A stretch of 64,000 nucleotides of DNA from Halodurantibacterium daqingensis. GTDB lineage: Bacteria > Pseudomonadota > Alphaproteobacteria > Rhodobacterales > Rhodobacteraceae. The notes under the pieces were generated by a model, which was given only the letters and a program-made list of their open reading frames with translations, did not search any database and was not told where the DNA came from. This document shows, in pieces, positions 42,071 through 51,263 of this stretch; position 1 is the first letter of the stretch, and every line of letters begins with the position of its first letter. The stretch spans positions 496,001 to 560,000 of the forward strand of contig NZ_JBHTFQ010000002.1 in NCBI RefSeq assembly GCF_042666235.1, given 5' to 3'. Made by a program: the position numbers and the translations under genes.

Positions 42071-43233
42071 TGCGGCGGATCTCGGTCTTCGGGTCCACGG
42101 GCTCGATCGGCGTCAACACGCTGGATCTGGTGGGCCGCATGCCGGCGCAGGTTGTTGCGCTGACCGGCGGGCGCAACGTGACGCTTCTGGCCGAACAGGC
42201 GCGCAGGCATCGCGCGGAACTGGCGGTGACGGCCCATCCCGAATGCTACGCCGCGCTGCGCGACGCGCTTTCAGGCAGCGGGATCGCCGTTGCGGCCGGC
42301 CCCGAGGCGCTGCTTGAGGCCGCCGAGAGGCCGGCCGACTGGGTGATGTCGGCCATCGTCGGCGCGGCCGGGCTTGCGCCGGGCTTCCGGGCGCTGGCGC
42401 AGGGGCGGACCCTGGCGCTTGCGAACAAGGAAAGCCTTGTCACGGCCGGCCCCCTGCTGATGGCCGAGGCGCGCCGCCATGGCGCGACGATCCTGCCGGT
42501 GGACAGTGAGCATTCCGCCATTTTCCAGGCCCTGCGCGGCGAGGATATGGCGCAGGTCGAACGGGTGATCATCACCGCCTCGGGCGGGCCGTTCCGGGGC
42601 TGGAGCGCCGAACGTCTGGCCCATGTCACGGCGGCCGAAGCCGTGGCCCATCCGAACTGGGCGATGGGGCAGCGCATTTCGATCGACAGTGCGTCCATGT
42701 TCAACAAGGCGCTGGAAGTCATTGAAACGCGCGAATTCTTTGGCGTTGATCCCGCGCGGATCGAGGTGCTGGTGCATCCGCAATCCATCGTGCATGCGCT
42801 GGTAGGCTTTGCCGACGGCGGGCTGATGGCGCATCTGGGGCCAGCGGACATGCGCCATGCGATCGGCTTTGCGCTGCACTGGCCCGACCGGGGCCATGTG
42901 CCGGTGGAACGGCTGGATCTTGCACGGCTGTCACAACTGAGCTTCGAAGCCCCGGACGAGGCCCGCTTTCCAGCGCTGCGGCTGGCGCGTGCGGTGATGG
43001 CTGCAGGCGGGCTCGCCGGCGCGGCATTCAACGCCGCCAAGGAAATCGCGCTTGATCATTTCATCGCGGGGCGCATCGCATTCCCCGCCATGGCCGAGGT
43101 CGTGGAAGAGGTTCTGGCGCGGCCAAGCGTCGCGCAGGGCTTTACAACCGCGGCCGACAGCCTTGATTCCGTGCTTGCGATGGACCATCTCGCCCGCAGA
43201 CAGGCGGCCGAGGTGATCGCGTCGCGGCACTGA
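42070..43233 (+). CDS. dxr: 1-deoxy-D-xylulose 5-phosphate reductoisomerase
   Basis: A 387-residue Dxr, the second step of the non-mevalonate isoprenoid pathway. The NADPH motif is GSTGSIGVNTLDLV (7-20). NKESLVTAGPLL near 119-130, PVDSEHSAIFQAL near 143-155, TASGGPFRG near 174 and MGQRISIDSASMFNKALEVIE near 198-218 carry the metal-binding Asp/Glu and substrate contacts. It starts on the last base of the cdsA stop. Confidence 0.96.
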   Translation: MRRISVFGSTGSIGVNTLDLVGRMPAQVVALTGGRNVTLLAEQARRHRAELAVTAHPECYAALRDALSGSGIAVAAGPEALLEAAERPADWVMSAIVGAAGLAPGFRALAQGRTLALANKESLVTAGPLLMAEARRHGATILPVDSEHSAIFQALRGEDMAQVERVIITASGGPFRGWSAERLAHVTAAEAVAHPNWAMGQRISIDSASMFNKALEVIETREFFGVDPARIEVLVHPQSIVHALVGFADGGLMAHLGPADMRHAIGFALHWPDRGHVPVERLDLARLSQLSFEAPDEARFPALRLARAVMAAGGLAGAAFNAAKEIALDHFIAGRIAFPAMAEVVEEVLARPSVAQGFTTAADSLDSVLAMDHLARRQAAEVIASRH

Positions 43234-43252
43234 CAGGACCAGAGGTAGTTTC

Positions 43253-44590
43253 GTGGACATCATCGGGTTGATCCCGTCGTTTGGCAGCCTGCTTTACACG
43301 GTTGCCGCCTTCGTCATCGCCCTGTCGATCATCGTCGCGGTGCATGAATACGGCCATTACATCGTCGGGCGGTGGTCGGGTATTCATGCCGAGGTGTTCT
43401 CGATCGGCTTCGGTCCGGTGCTGTTTTCGCGGGTGGACCGGCGTGGCACGCGCTGGCAGGTCGCGGCGCTGCCGCTGGGCGGCTATGTCAAGTTTTTGGG
43501 CGATTCCGATGCGGCCTCGGGGCGGGATGGCGCGGCGCTGTCGGGGATGGATGCGGCCACGCAACGCCACACGATGCATGGCGCGCCGCTCTGGGCCCGG
43601 GCGGCAACGGTCGCGGCGGGGCCGGTCTTCAACTTCGTGATGTCGATCCTGGTCTTTGCCGGGTTCTTCCTGGTGCAGGGGGTGGCGACGGACCAGCCCG
43701 TCGTGGGCCAGCTTACGCCCCTGCCGTCCGAGGCGCAGGGCCTGCGCCAGGGCGACCGCATCCTTGCGATCGAGGGGCAGGACACCCCGGATTACACCCG
43801 TTTCTATGCCGTGACCGAGACGCTGACACCTGCGCCTTCGGTCGAATACCTCGTGCAGCGCGACGGCCAGCAACTGCGGGTCGAGGGGCCGTTCCCCCTG
43901 CCGCCGCTGGTGGGGGCGGTGCAGCCGCAATCGGCGGCCTCGTCCGTGGACATGCAGCCGGGCGACGTGGTTCTGTCCATCGATGGCACCCCCGTCCATG
44001 CCTTTTCCGAATTGCGCGCACGCGTGGCCGCCACCGAGGGCGCGCCGTTGTTGCTGGAGGTCTGGCGCAACGGCGAGGTCTTTGACCTCGCGCTTGCGCC
44101 CCGGCGCATGGACATGCCCACGGCCGCCGGCGGCTTCGAGACGCGCTGGCTGATCGGCATTACCGGCGGCCCGGCCTTCAGCCCCGAAACCCGCCGCCCC
44201 GGCGCGTTCGAGGCCATGGGGCAGGGCGCGCAGCAGACATGGTTCATCGCCCGCACCAGCCTTTCCGGCCTTTGGCACATGGTCACCGGCGCGATCAGTT
44301 CCTGCAATCTGCGTGGTCCGATCGGGATCGCCGAAACCTCGGGCGCTGCTGCGGCGCAGGGCATCGGCGCCTTCATCTGGTTCATCGCGGTTCTGTCCAC
44401 GGCAGTGGGGCTTCTGAACCTGTTTCCGATCCCGGTTCTGGATGGGGGGCATCTGGTCTTTCACGCCTGGGAGGCCGTCACCGGGCGCCCGCCCAGCGAA
44501 CGGGCGCTGCGTATCCTGATGACGGCGGGGCTTGCCCTGTTGCTGACGCTGATGGTCTTTGCGCTGACCAATGACATTTTCTGCCCCTGA
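43253..44590 (+). CDS. rseP: Site-2 intramembrane zinc protease RseP
   Basis: A 445-residue membrane protease. Residues 25-45 contain the zinc motif HEYGHY in the first helix, the second ligand lies in NLFPIPVLDGGHL (about 392-404), and two PDZ modules span about 115-290. It cuts membrane-bound anti-sigma factors or leftover signal peptides. The start is a GTG (VDIIGLIPSFGSLLYTVAAF) 19 bases after dxr. Position before bamA is conserved in proteobacteria. Confidence 0.95.
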   Translation: MDIIGLIPSFGSLLYTVAAFVIALSIIVAVHEYGHYIVGRWSGIHAEVFSIGFGPVLFSRVDRRGTRWQVAALPLGGYVKFLGDSDAASGRDGAALSGMDAATQRHTMHGAPLWARAATVAAGPVFNFVMSILVFAGFFLVQGVATDQPVVGQLTPLPSEAQGLRQGDRILAIEGQDTPDYTRFYAVTETLTPAPSVEYLVQRDGQQLRVEGPFPLPPLVGAVQPQSAASSVDMQPGDVVLSIDGTPVHAFSELRARVAATEGAPLLLEVWRNGEVFDLALAPRRMDMPTAAGGFETRWLIGITGGPAFSPETRRPGAFEAMGQGAQQTWFIARTSLSGLWHMVTGAISSCNLRGPIGIAETSGAAAAQGIGAFIWFIAVLSTAVGLLNLFPIPVLDGGHLVFHAWEAVTGRPPSERALRILMTAGLALLLTLMVFALTNDIFCP

Positions 44591-44617
44591 GCGGGGTCAC
44601 CCGGGCGCCCTTCGCTT

Positions 44618-44646
44618 TTGACAAGCCCCCCTGATCCGGCTACTCA
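44618..44646 (+). promoter_or_regulatory. Candidate promoter before bamA
   Basis: TTGACA at 44618-44623 is a perfect -35 hexamer. A weak -10 (TACTCA, 44641-44646) lies 17 bases further. They are in the 89-base gap between rseP and bamA and could give bamA extra transcription inside the operon. Confidence 0.4.
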
Positions 44647-44679
44647 GGGTGGCAACAAATACGGCGAACGGGGCAGACA

Positions 44680-47019
44680 ATGCGGAACATGAAAACGGGC
44701 GGCACGGGCGGACGGGCAAGGCTTGGGCGCGTGTCGCATATCGCGCTTGCGGTTCTTCTTGCTGCGGCGGTTCCCGCGGGCCAGTTCGTCTCGCCCGCCT
44801 TTGCCCAGTCGTTCCGCTTCGACTCGGTGGTGGTCGAGGGGAACCAGCGCATCGGCGCCGGCACGATCCTCAGCTATGCGGGGATCGATCAGGGCGCGGC
44901 GCTTTCGGCCGGCGAACTGAACGCGGCGCTGCAGCGCATCCAGAATTCGGGCCTGTTCGAGATGGTCGATATCGAACCGCAGGGCAACCGGCTGGTGATC
45001 CGGGTGCAGGAATATCCCACCGTCAACGTCATCAGCTTCGAGGGCAACCGCCGCATCAATGACGAACGGCTGGGCGCGGTGGTGCAGACCCAGTCGCGCC
45101 GCGTCTATTCCCCCGCCCAGGCCGAGGCCGATGCGGCCGCGATCACCGAGCTTTACGCCCAGTCGGGCCGCCTTGCCGCCACGGTCGAGCCGCGGATCAT
45201 CCGCCGCAGCGAGAACCGCGTCGATCTGGTGTTCGAAATCCGCGAAGGCAATGTGGTCGAGATCGAGCGCATTGCCTTCGTCGGCAACCGCGCCTTCAGT
45301 GACCGGCGGCTGCGCGGCGTGCTGGAAACGAAAGAGGCCGGCCTGTTGCGCCGCTTCGTGCAGCGCGACACCTTCATCGCCGAACGCATCGACCTTGATC
45401 GCCAGCTTCTGCGGGATTTCTACCAGTCGCGCGGCTATATCGACTTTCAGGTGCTTTCGGCCACGCCCGAGCTTGCCCGCGAACGCGACGGCTTTTTCGT
45501 GACCTTCACGGTGCAGGAAGGTCTGCAATACCGGATCGGCCAGATCAGCACCGTATCGGAAGTGCCCGAGGTGAATGCCGCCGACTATGAGGCGGTTCTG
45601 CGGATGCGCCCCGGCACCGTCTATTCACCGGCGCTGATCGAAAACAACATCGCGCGGATGGAAAACCTCGCGTTGCGGCAGGGTCTGAACTTTGTCCGCA
45701 TCGATCCCCGCATCACCCGCAATCCCCAGACCCAGACGCTGGACGTGCAGTTTGCGCTGGTGCGCGGCCCGCGGATCTTCGTTGAGCGGATCGACATCGA
45801 GGGCAATTCCCGCACCCTGGATCAGGTGATCCGCCGCCAGTTCCGCACCGTCGAGGGCGACCCCTTCAACCCGCGCGAAATCCGCGAGGCTGCCGAACGG
45901 ATCCGCGCACTTGGCTTCTTTGCCGATGCGCAGGTCAACGCCCGTCAGGGCACGGCGCAGGATCAGGTGATCGTCGATGTCGATGTCGAGGAACAGCCCA
46001 CCGGCTCGCTTTCCTTCGGCGTCAGCTATGGCGTGGCGCAGGGCGTGGGCTTCGCGGCCAGCCTGTCGGAACAGAACTTCCTTGGCCGCGGCCAGTATGT
46101 CGATCTGACGGTCAACACCACCTCCAGCAACCGGTCCTTCAGCTTCAACTTCCGCGAGCCGGCCTTCCTCGACCGGGATCTCGCGCTCAAGTTCAACGTC
46201 TATTCGACGCGCACCGACCGCGATTACGCCAGCTACAACACCCGGCTGACGGGCTTCAGCCCGGCGCTGGAATTCCCGGTAAGCGAACTGGGCCGGCTGG
46301 AACTGCGCTACAAGATTTCGCGCGACGATCTGCGCGATGTCGATCCTGCGGTTTCCTCGCCGATCCTCGCGGCGGAACAGGGCGCGCTGATTTCCAGCGG
46401 CGTGGGCTATACCTACAGCTTCGACACCGCCCGCAGCCGGATCGATCCGAACACCCGCTACACCTTCCGGGTGGGGCAGGATTTCGCGGGCCTTGGCGGC
46501 GATGTGGAATCGGTCACCAGCACCGCGTTGGCCCGGGTCGAGCGGCGGGTCTTCAACGAGGACGTGCTGCTGCGCGCCGAGCTTGAGGGCGGGCTTCTGA
46601 CCATGATCTCGGGCGAAAGCCGGGTGTTGAACCGCTTCAACCTTGGCAGCCGGATGCGCGGCTTCGAACCCAACGGCATCGGCCCCCGCGATCTCGCTGC
46701 CCCGGACGAGGATGCGCTTGGCGGCAATGCCTTCGCCATTGCCCGGTTCGAAGCCGAGTTCCCGATCGGCCTGCCCGAGGAATATGGCGTCTCGGGCGGC
46801 GTGTTCATGGACGTGGGCTCGCTCTGGGGGCTTGACGAGACCACCGGCTTCAGCGGACAGGAAGTCGATGACGGCATCCACCTGCGGGCAGCGGCGGGCT
46901 TCTCGATCTTCTGGACCACGCCGATCGGGCCGCTGCGGTTCAACTTCTCGCAGCCGATCCGCAAGCTCGACTATGACCGCGAACAGAACTTTGACCTGAC
47001 GGTATCGACCCGGTTCTGA
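44680..47019 (+). CDS. bamA: Outer membrane protein assembly factor BamA
   Basis: A 779-residue BamA: signal peptide (1-40, ending PAFA), five POTRA domains (about 43-440) that receive nascent outer-membrane proteins, and a C-terminal beta-barrel (about 450-779). The lid-loop motif appears as RMRGFEPNGIGPRD (about 655-668), with the conserved Arg-Gly-Phe. The chain ends with Phe (TVSTRF), as barrel proteins do. It is the essential core of the Bam insertase. Length is normal. Confidence 0.96.
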   Translation: MRNMKTGGTGGRARLGRVSHIALAVLLAAAVPAGQFVSPAFAQSFRFDSVVVEGNQRIGAGTILSYAGIDQGAALSAGELNAALQRIQNSGLFEMVDIEPQGNRLVIRVQEYPTVNVISFEGNRRINDERLGAVVQTQSRRVYSPAQAEADAAAITELYAQSGRLAATVEPRIIRRSENRVDLVFEIREGNVVEIERIAFVGNRAFSDRRLRGVLETKEAGLLRRFVQRDTFIAERIDLDRQLLRDFYQSRGYIDFQVLSATPELARERDGFFVTFTVQEGLQYRIGQISTVSEVPEVNAADYEAVLRMRPGTVYSPALIENNIARMENLALRQGLNFVRIDPRITRNPQTQTLDVQFALVRGPRIFVERIDIEGNSRTLDQVIRRQFRTVEGDPFNPREIREAAERIRALGFFADAQVNARQGTAQDQVIVDVDVEEQPTGSLSFGVSYGVAQGVGFAASLSEQNFLGRGQYVDLTVNTTSSNRSFSFNFREPAFLDRDLALKFNVYSTRTDRDYASYNTRLTGFSPALEFPVSELGRLELRYKISRDDLRDVDPAVSSPILAAEQGALISSGVGYTYSFDTARSRIDPNTRYTFRVGQDFAGLGGDVESVTSTALARVERRVFNEDVLLRAELEGGLLTMISGESRVLNRFNLGSRMRGFEPNGIGPRDLAAPDEDALGGNAFAIARFEAEFPIGLPEEYGVSGGVFMDVGSLWGLDETTGFSGQEVDDGIHLRAAAGFSIFWTTPIGPLRFNFSQPIRKLDYDREQNFDLTVSTRF

Positions 47020-47055
47020 CCGCGATACCTGACCCGGCCAAGCCAGGAGCCTTCG

Positions 47056-47742
47056 ATGCGCCGCGTGCTGACCGTAACCGCCCTGTGCCTGGCGCTGGCA
47101 GGAGGCGCCCGGGCGCAGGAGGCGCGCCCGATCCTGACCATCAATCAGGAACGGCTGTTCGAGGATTCGCTGTTCGGCCAGCGCCTGCAGGCCGAGATCG
47201 AAGCCGCTTATCAGGAGCTTGCCGCCGAAAACCGCCGCATGGAGGCCGAGCTTGAGGCAGAGGAACGGCGGCTGACCGAGTTGCGGCCGACGCTTCCCGC
47301 CGAGGAGTTCCGCCCCCTGGCCGAAGCCTTCGACCAGCGCGTGACCGAGATCCGCCGCACCCAGGATGCCAAGAGCCGCGAGATCAGCGCCCGCACCGAG
47401 CTGGGCTATCAGTCCTTCGTCGGGGCCGCCCTGCCGATCCTGGCCGCGATCATGGACGACCTTGGCGCCGAAGTGATCCTCGATTCCCGCACGGTGTTCC
47501 TGTCGTCGGACCGGCTGGACATCACTGCCGAGGCGCTTGCCCGGATCGATGCCACGCTGGGCAGTGGCGAGGCCGAGGCGGCCCCGGATGGCACGGTCGC
47601 GCCCCGGGACCAGGGCGAGGAGGCAGGTCCGGGCGCCGTGCCCGACCAGGGCCGGATCCCCGGCGCGATGCCCGCGCCGGGCTTGCCCGATGCCGATCCG
47701 GCGCCGCTGCCCGGGCCGCATGTCGTTCCCCCACAGCGCTGA
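47056..47742 (+). CDS. skp: Periplasmic chaperone of the Skp/OmpH family
   Basis: A 228-residue protein with a signal peptide (1-21, ending ARA), the start ILTINQERLFEDSLFGQR, and long charged coiled-coil arms (about 50-110) that form the Skp jellyfish. It then has ILDSRTVFLSSDRLDITAEALARID. It carries unfolded outer-membrane proteins to BamA. A Gly/Pro/Ala-rich tail of about 55 residues (175-228) is extra compared with E. coli Skp (161 residues). It lies 36 bases after bamA. Confidence 0.88.
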   Translation: MRRVLTVTALCLALAGGARAQEARPILTINQERLFEDSLFGQRLQAEIEAAYQELAAENRRMEAELEAEERRLTELRPTLPAEEFRPLAEAFDQRVTEIRRTQDAKSREISARTELGYQSFVGAALPILAAIMDDLGAEVILDSRTVFLSSDRLDITAEALARIDATLGSGEAEAAPDGTVAPRDQGEEAGPGAVPDQGRIPGAMPAPGLPDADPAPLPGPHVVPPQR

Positions 47743-47850
47743 CCGGTCCACCTGCACGCTGCTTGCCTCTCTCGGGGCGAGTTGCTAGGTCAGGGAGGAC
47801 AGGCCGCGCACGGAAGGCATTCGGGCGATGGCCACCCATGGAGCATTGAG

Positions 47851-48333
47851 ATGACCGAAACCGCGCCGAACCCCTGGGCCGAGACGACCGTTGCCGACAT
47901 CAACCTGATCCAGCGGATCATCCCGCACCGCTATCCGTTCCTGTTCATCGACCGCGTGCGCGACGTGGTGCCGGGCAAGGGGGCGGTGGGCGTGAAGAAT
48001 GTCACCATCAACGAGCAGTTCTTCCAGGGGCATTTTCCCGGCGTTCCGGTAATGCCCGGCGTGCTGATCGTCGAGGCGATGGCGCAGACCTCGGCCGTGC
48101 TGGTGGGGCTGACACTCGATCTGGTGGACAAGGATCCGCTGGTCTATTTCATGAATGTCGATGGCTGCAAGTTCCGCCGCAAGGTGGTGCCGGGCGATGT
48201 GCTTGAGCTTGAGGTCACGACCAAGCGCGGCGGCGGCCGGGTGTGGAAATTCCAGGGCGTGGCCCGCGTCGATGGCGAACTAGCCGCCGAGGCCGAGTTC
48301 ACCGCGATGATCGACCTGCGGAAGCAGGGGTGA
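47851..48333 (+). CDS. fabZ: 3-hydroxyacyl-[acyl-carrier-protein] dehydratase
   Basis: A 160-residue hot-dog-fold dehydratase of fatty-acid elongation. The active-site segment is GHFPGVPVMPGVLIVEAMAQ (His near 58, Glu near 72). IIPHRYPFLFIDRV near 25-38 and FRRKVVPGDVLELEV near 110-124 are typical. The ATG at 47851 gives normal length. Its stop overlaps the lpxA start. It provides the hydroxyacyl-ACP balance that lipid A synthesis draws on. Confidence 0.95.
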   Translation: MTETAPNPWAETTVADINLIQRIIPHRYPFLFIDRVRDVVPGKGAVGVKNVTINEQFFQGHFPGVPVMPGVLIVEAMAQTSAVLVGLTLDLVDKDPLVYFMNVDGCKFRRKVVPGDVLELEVTTKRGGGRVWKFQGVARVDGELAAEAEFTAMIDLRKQG

Positions 48334-49139
48334 TGGCAGGCCCCGGAATCCATCCCGGCGCAAGGGTGCATGGCTCGGCCGTGGTCGAGCCGGGTGCGGT
48401 GATCGGCGAGGGTGCGGTGATCGGGCCTTTCGCCCTGATCGGCCCCGAGGTGGTGCTGGGCCCCGGCGTCGAGGTGAAAAGCCACGCCGTCGTCACCGGC
48501 TGGACCGAGGTGGGCGAAGGCAGCACCATCTTTCCCTTCGCCTGCGTCGGCGAGGTTCCGCAGGATCTCAAGTTCCGGGGCGAGCGGACGCGGCTGGTCA
48601 TCGGCAAGCGCAACCGAATCCGCGAGGGCGCCACGCTCAACACCGGAACCGAAGGCGGTGGCGGCATCACCCGGGTCGGCGACGACTGCCTGTTCATGAC
48701 CGGTGCGCATGTGGGCCATGACGCGCAGGTCGGCAACCGCGTGGTGGTCGCCAATCAGGCCGCGATTGCCGGGCATTGCCAGATCGAGGATGACGTGATC
48801 ATCGGCGGACTTTCCGGCATCCATCAATGGGTGCGGGTGGGGCGCGGCGCGATCATCGGCGCGGTGACGATGGTCACGAATGACGTGATCCCGCATGGGC
48901 TGGTGCAGGGGCCGCGCGGCGGGCTGGACGGGCTGAACCTTGTGGGGTTGAAGCGCAAGGGCGTTTCGCGCGACGAGATCGCCACCCTGCGGGCCGCCTA
49001 TGCGACGCTCAGCGGGGGCGAGGGCGCCTTTGCCGACCGCGCCCGCCGTCTGGCCGAAAGCGACAATGACCTGGTGCGTGAAATCGCATCCTTCATTCTG
49101 GCCGGTTCGGACCGGTCGTTCCTGACGCCGAGGGGTTGA
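48333..49139 (+). CDS. lpxA: UDP-N-acetylglucosamine acyltransferase
   Basis: A 268-residue acyltransferase that starts lipid A synthesis by putting a 3-hydroxyacyl chain on UDP-GlcNAc. It shows the left-handed beta-helix of hexapeptide repeats (VIGEGAVIGPFALIGPEVVLGPG) through about residue 190 and the catalytic His in MTGAHVGHDAQVGN near 127. LSGIHQWVRVGRGAIIG follows, and then a helical C-terminus. It starts on the fabZ stop (TGATG) and ends directly against lpxI. Confidence 0.96.
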   Translation: MAGPGIHPGARVHGSAVVEPGAVIGEGAVIGPFALIGPEVVLGPGVEVKSHAVVTGWTEVGEGSTIFPFACVGEVPQDLKFRGERTRLVIGKRNRIREGATLNTGTEGGGGITRVGDDCLFMTGAHVGHDAQVGNRVVVANQAAIAGHCQIEDDVIIGGLSGIHQWVRVGRGAIIGAVTMVTNDVIPHGLVQGPRGGLDGLNLVGLKRKGVSRDEIATLRAAYATLSGGEGAFADRARRLAESDNDLVREIASFILAGSDRSFLTPRG

Positions 49140-49958
49140 ATGGCACATCTTGCAATCGTCGCGGGGAAGGGCAGCCTGCCCGGCGTGCTGAGCCAGGCGC
49201 TTGTTGCCCAGGGCACGACGCCGATCATCGCTCATCTGCAGGATTTTCCGCCTGAAGGCGTCGATCTCCCGCTGGAGCCCTTCCGGATCGAGCGGCTTGC
49301 TCCGTTCATCGCGCGTCTGCATGACCTCTCGGTCGATCGGGTGATCTTTGCCGGGGCGGTGCAGCGGCCCCGCCTTGATCCCGAACAGTTCGATCCGCGC
49401 ACCGCGATGATGGTGCCGCGGATGCTGGCCGCGATGCAGCAGGGCGACGACGCCACTTTGCGCGAAGTGATCGCCATCTTCGAGGAAGAGGGGCTGGCCG
49501 TTGTGGGCGCCGATGCGGTGCTGCCGGACCTTGTGCCACAGGCGGGCGTGCTGGGCGTGCATCAGCCCGGATCGCGGGATCGCGCCGATGCGGCACGGGC
49601 CGCGGCGGTGGTCGCGGCGCTTGGCGCGGCGGATGTGGGGCAGGGCGCGGTTGTGTCGGGCGGGCTGTGCCTTGCGGCCGAGGCGCTGCCGGGCACGGAT
49701 GCGATGCTGGGACAGGTCGCCGCGCTTGGGCCCCTGCGCCCCGACCGCGCGGGCCTTCTTTACAAGGCGCCCAAGCCCGGGCAGGACAAGCGGGTTGACC
49801 TGCCGGCGCTGGGGCCTGCCACGGTGCGCAACGCCCATGCGGCGGGCCTTGCCGGCATCGCCTTCGAGGCGGGCGGCGTCCTGCTGCTGGACCGGGAGGC
49901 CATGATCGCCGAGGCTGATCGCCTGGGCCTGTTCCTCTGGGCGCGGGCGGCGGAATGA
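49140..49958 (+). CDS. lpxI: UDP-2,3-diacylglucosamine diphosphatase LpxI
   Basis: A 272-residue DUF1009/LpxI protein, the alphaproteobacterial replacement for LpxH. It cleaves UDP-2,3-diacylglucosamine to lipid X. The N-terminal domain starts LAIVAGKGSLPG (Gly-rich UDP site). The C-terminal domain has GAVVSGGLCLAAEALPGTDAML, LYKAPKPGQDKRVDLPALGPATVRNAHAAGLAGIAFEAGGVLLLDRE. Position between lpxA and lpxB agrees. It abuts lpxA and overlaps lpxB by ATGA. Confidence 0.94.
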   Translation: MAHLAIVAGKGSLPGVLSQALVAQGTTPIIAHLQDFPPEGVDLPLEPFRIERLAPFIARLHDLSVDRVIFAGAVQRPRLDPEQFDPRTAMMVPRMLAAMQQGDDATLREVIAIFEEEGLAVVGADAVLPDLVPQAGVLGVHQPGSRDRADAARAAAVVAALGAADVGQGAVVSGGLCLAAEALPGTDAMLGQVAALGPLRPDRAGLLYKAPKPGQDKRVDLPALGPATVRNAHAAGLAGIAFEAGGVLLLDREAMIAEADRLGLFLWARAAE

Positions 49959-51163
49959 AGCTGTTCCTCATCGCCGGAGAGGCCTCGGGCGACAAGCTTG
50001 GCGCGGCGCTTATGGCGGCGATGAAACGGCTTCGGCCCGAGGTGCGGTTTCACGGCGTGGGCGGGCCGCTGATGCAGGCCGAAGGGCTTGTCAGCCTCTT
50101 TCCCATGGAGGAGCTTTCGGTGATGGGCCTTGCCGAGGTTCTGCCGAAATACGTCCATCTGAAACGTCGCATCCGCGAAACGGCGCAGGCGGCGCTGGAG
50201 GTGGCGCCCGATGCGGTGATCGGCATCGACAGCCCTGATTTCTGCCTCCGCGTCGCGCGGCTGGTGCGGGACCAGCGGCCGGGGCAACGCATGATCCACT
50301 ATGTCGCACCTTCGGTCTGGGCGTGGCGGCCGGGGCGGGCACAGAAGATGGCGAAGGTCATCGACCATGTCCTTGCGCTTCTGCCGTTCGAGCCGCCCTA
50401 CATGCAGGCAGCGGGCATGACCTGCGATTTCGTCGGCCACCCGGTGGTGAGCGAGCCGCGCGCAACACCGGCCGAGGCTGCTGCCTTCCGCGCTGCGCTT
50501 GGCCTTGCGCCCGGTGCGCCGCTGGTGCTGGCCCTGCCCGGATCGCGCCGGGGCGAGGTGGCGCGGCTTGCGCCCCGGTTCGGCGCGGCGCTTGGTCCGG
50601 TGATCGCCGCGCATCCGCAGGCGCGCGTGGTGGTGCCGCGCGTGCGGGGCAGCGCCGATCTGGTCGCCGCGCTGGCCGCGGATTGGCCCGGGCAACCGCT
50701 GCTGCTTGACCCTGCGGACCAGATGGCCAAGCGGGCCGCCTTTGCTGCGGCGGATGTGGCGCTTGCAGCCTCGGGCACGGTTTCGCTGGAACTGGCGGCA
50801 AATGCCGTGCCGATGGTCATTGCCTATGATTTCAACTGGCTGTCACGGCAGATCATCTGGAGGATGGTGCGGGTCGATACGGTGACCCTGGTGAACCTTG
50901 TCACCGAAAGCAAGGCAGTGCCCGAGTTTCTTGGCGCCGATTGCAGGCCGGAACCCATTGCGCAGGCGCTGCTGGCGCTGCTTCCCGAAGGCGCCGCCCG
51001 CGCCGCGCAAGATGCCGCCATGGCCGAGACGATGCGGCGGCTGGGGGCGGGCGGGCCACCCCCCGGTGAACGCGCGGCGCGCTCGGTGCTGGCGGCATTG
51101 GGACTTTCCGTCGAACCCGCGCAGCAGGGTGCTGCCGATGGGGAAGGCGCGCCCACCGGTTGA
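49955..51163 (+). CDS. lpxB: Lipid-A-disaccharide synthase
   Basis: A 402-residue GT19 glycosyltransferase joining lipid X to UDP-diacylglucosamine. Landmarks are LIAGEASGDKLGAALMAAMKR (5-25), ELSVMGLAEVLPKY near 50-63, VIGIDSPDFCLRVAR near 88-102, YVAPSVWAWRPGRAQKM near 111-128 and ASGTVSLELAANAVPMVIAYDFNWLS near 271-296. It is the last gene of this long run and converges on mnmA after 100 bases. Length is normal. Confidence 0.95.
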   Translation: MKLFLIAGEASGDKLGAALMAAMKRLRPEVRFHGVGGPLMQAEGLVSLFPMEELSVMGLAEVLPKYVHLKRRIRETAQAALEVAPDAVIGIDSPDFCLRVARLVRDQRPGQRMIHYVAPSVWAWRPGRAQKMAKVIDHVLALLPFEPPYMQAAGMTCDFVGHPVVSEPRATPAEAAAFRAALGLAPGAPLVLALPGSRRGEVARLAPRFGAALGPVIAAHPQARVVVPRVRGSADLVAALAADWPGQPLLLDPADQMAKRAAFAAADVALAASGTVSLELAANAVPMVIAYDFNWLSRQIIWRMVRVDTVTLVNLVTESKAVPEFLGADCRPEPIAQALLALLPEGAARAAQDAAMAETMRRLGAGGPPPGERAARSVLAALGLSVEPAQQGAADGEGAPTG

Positions 51164-51263
51164 GGGTCTGAGCCGCCGCGCCGGCGGGAGAGGCAGGATC
51201 ATGGGCCTCGATCGGGCTTGCAGGGCGAAAAGGCGCTGCCGGGATCGGATCGGGGATTGGCGC

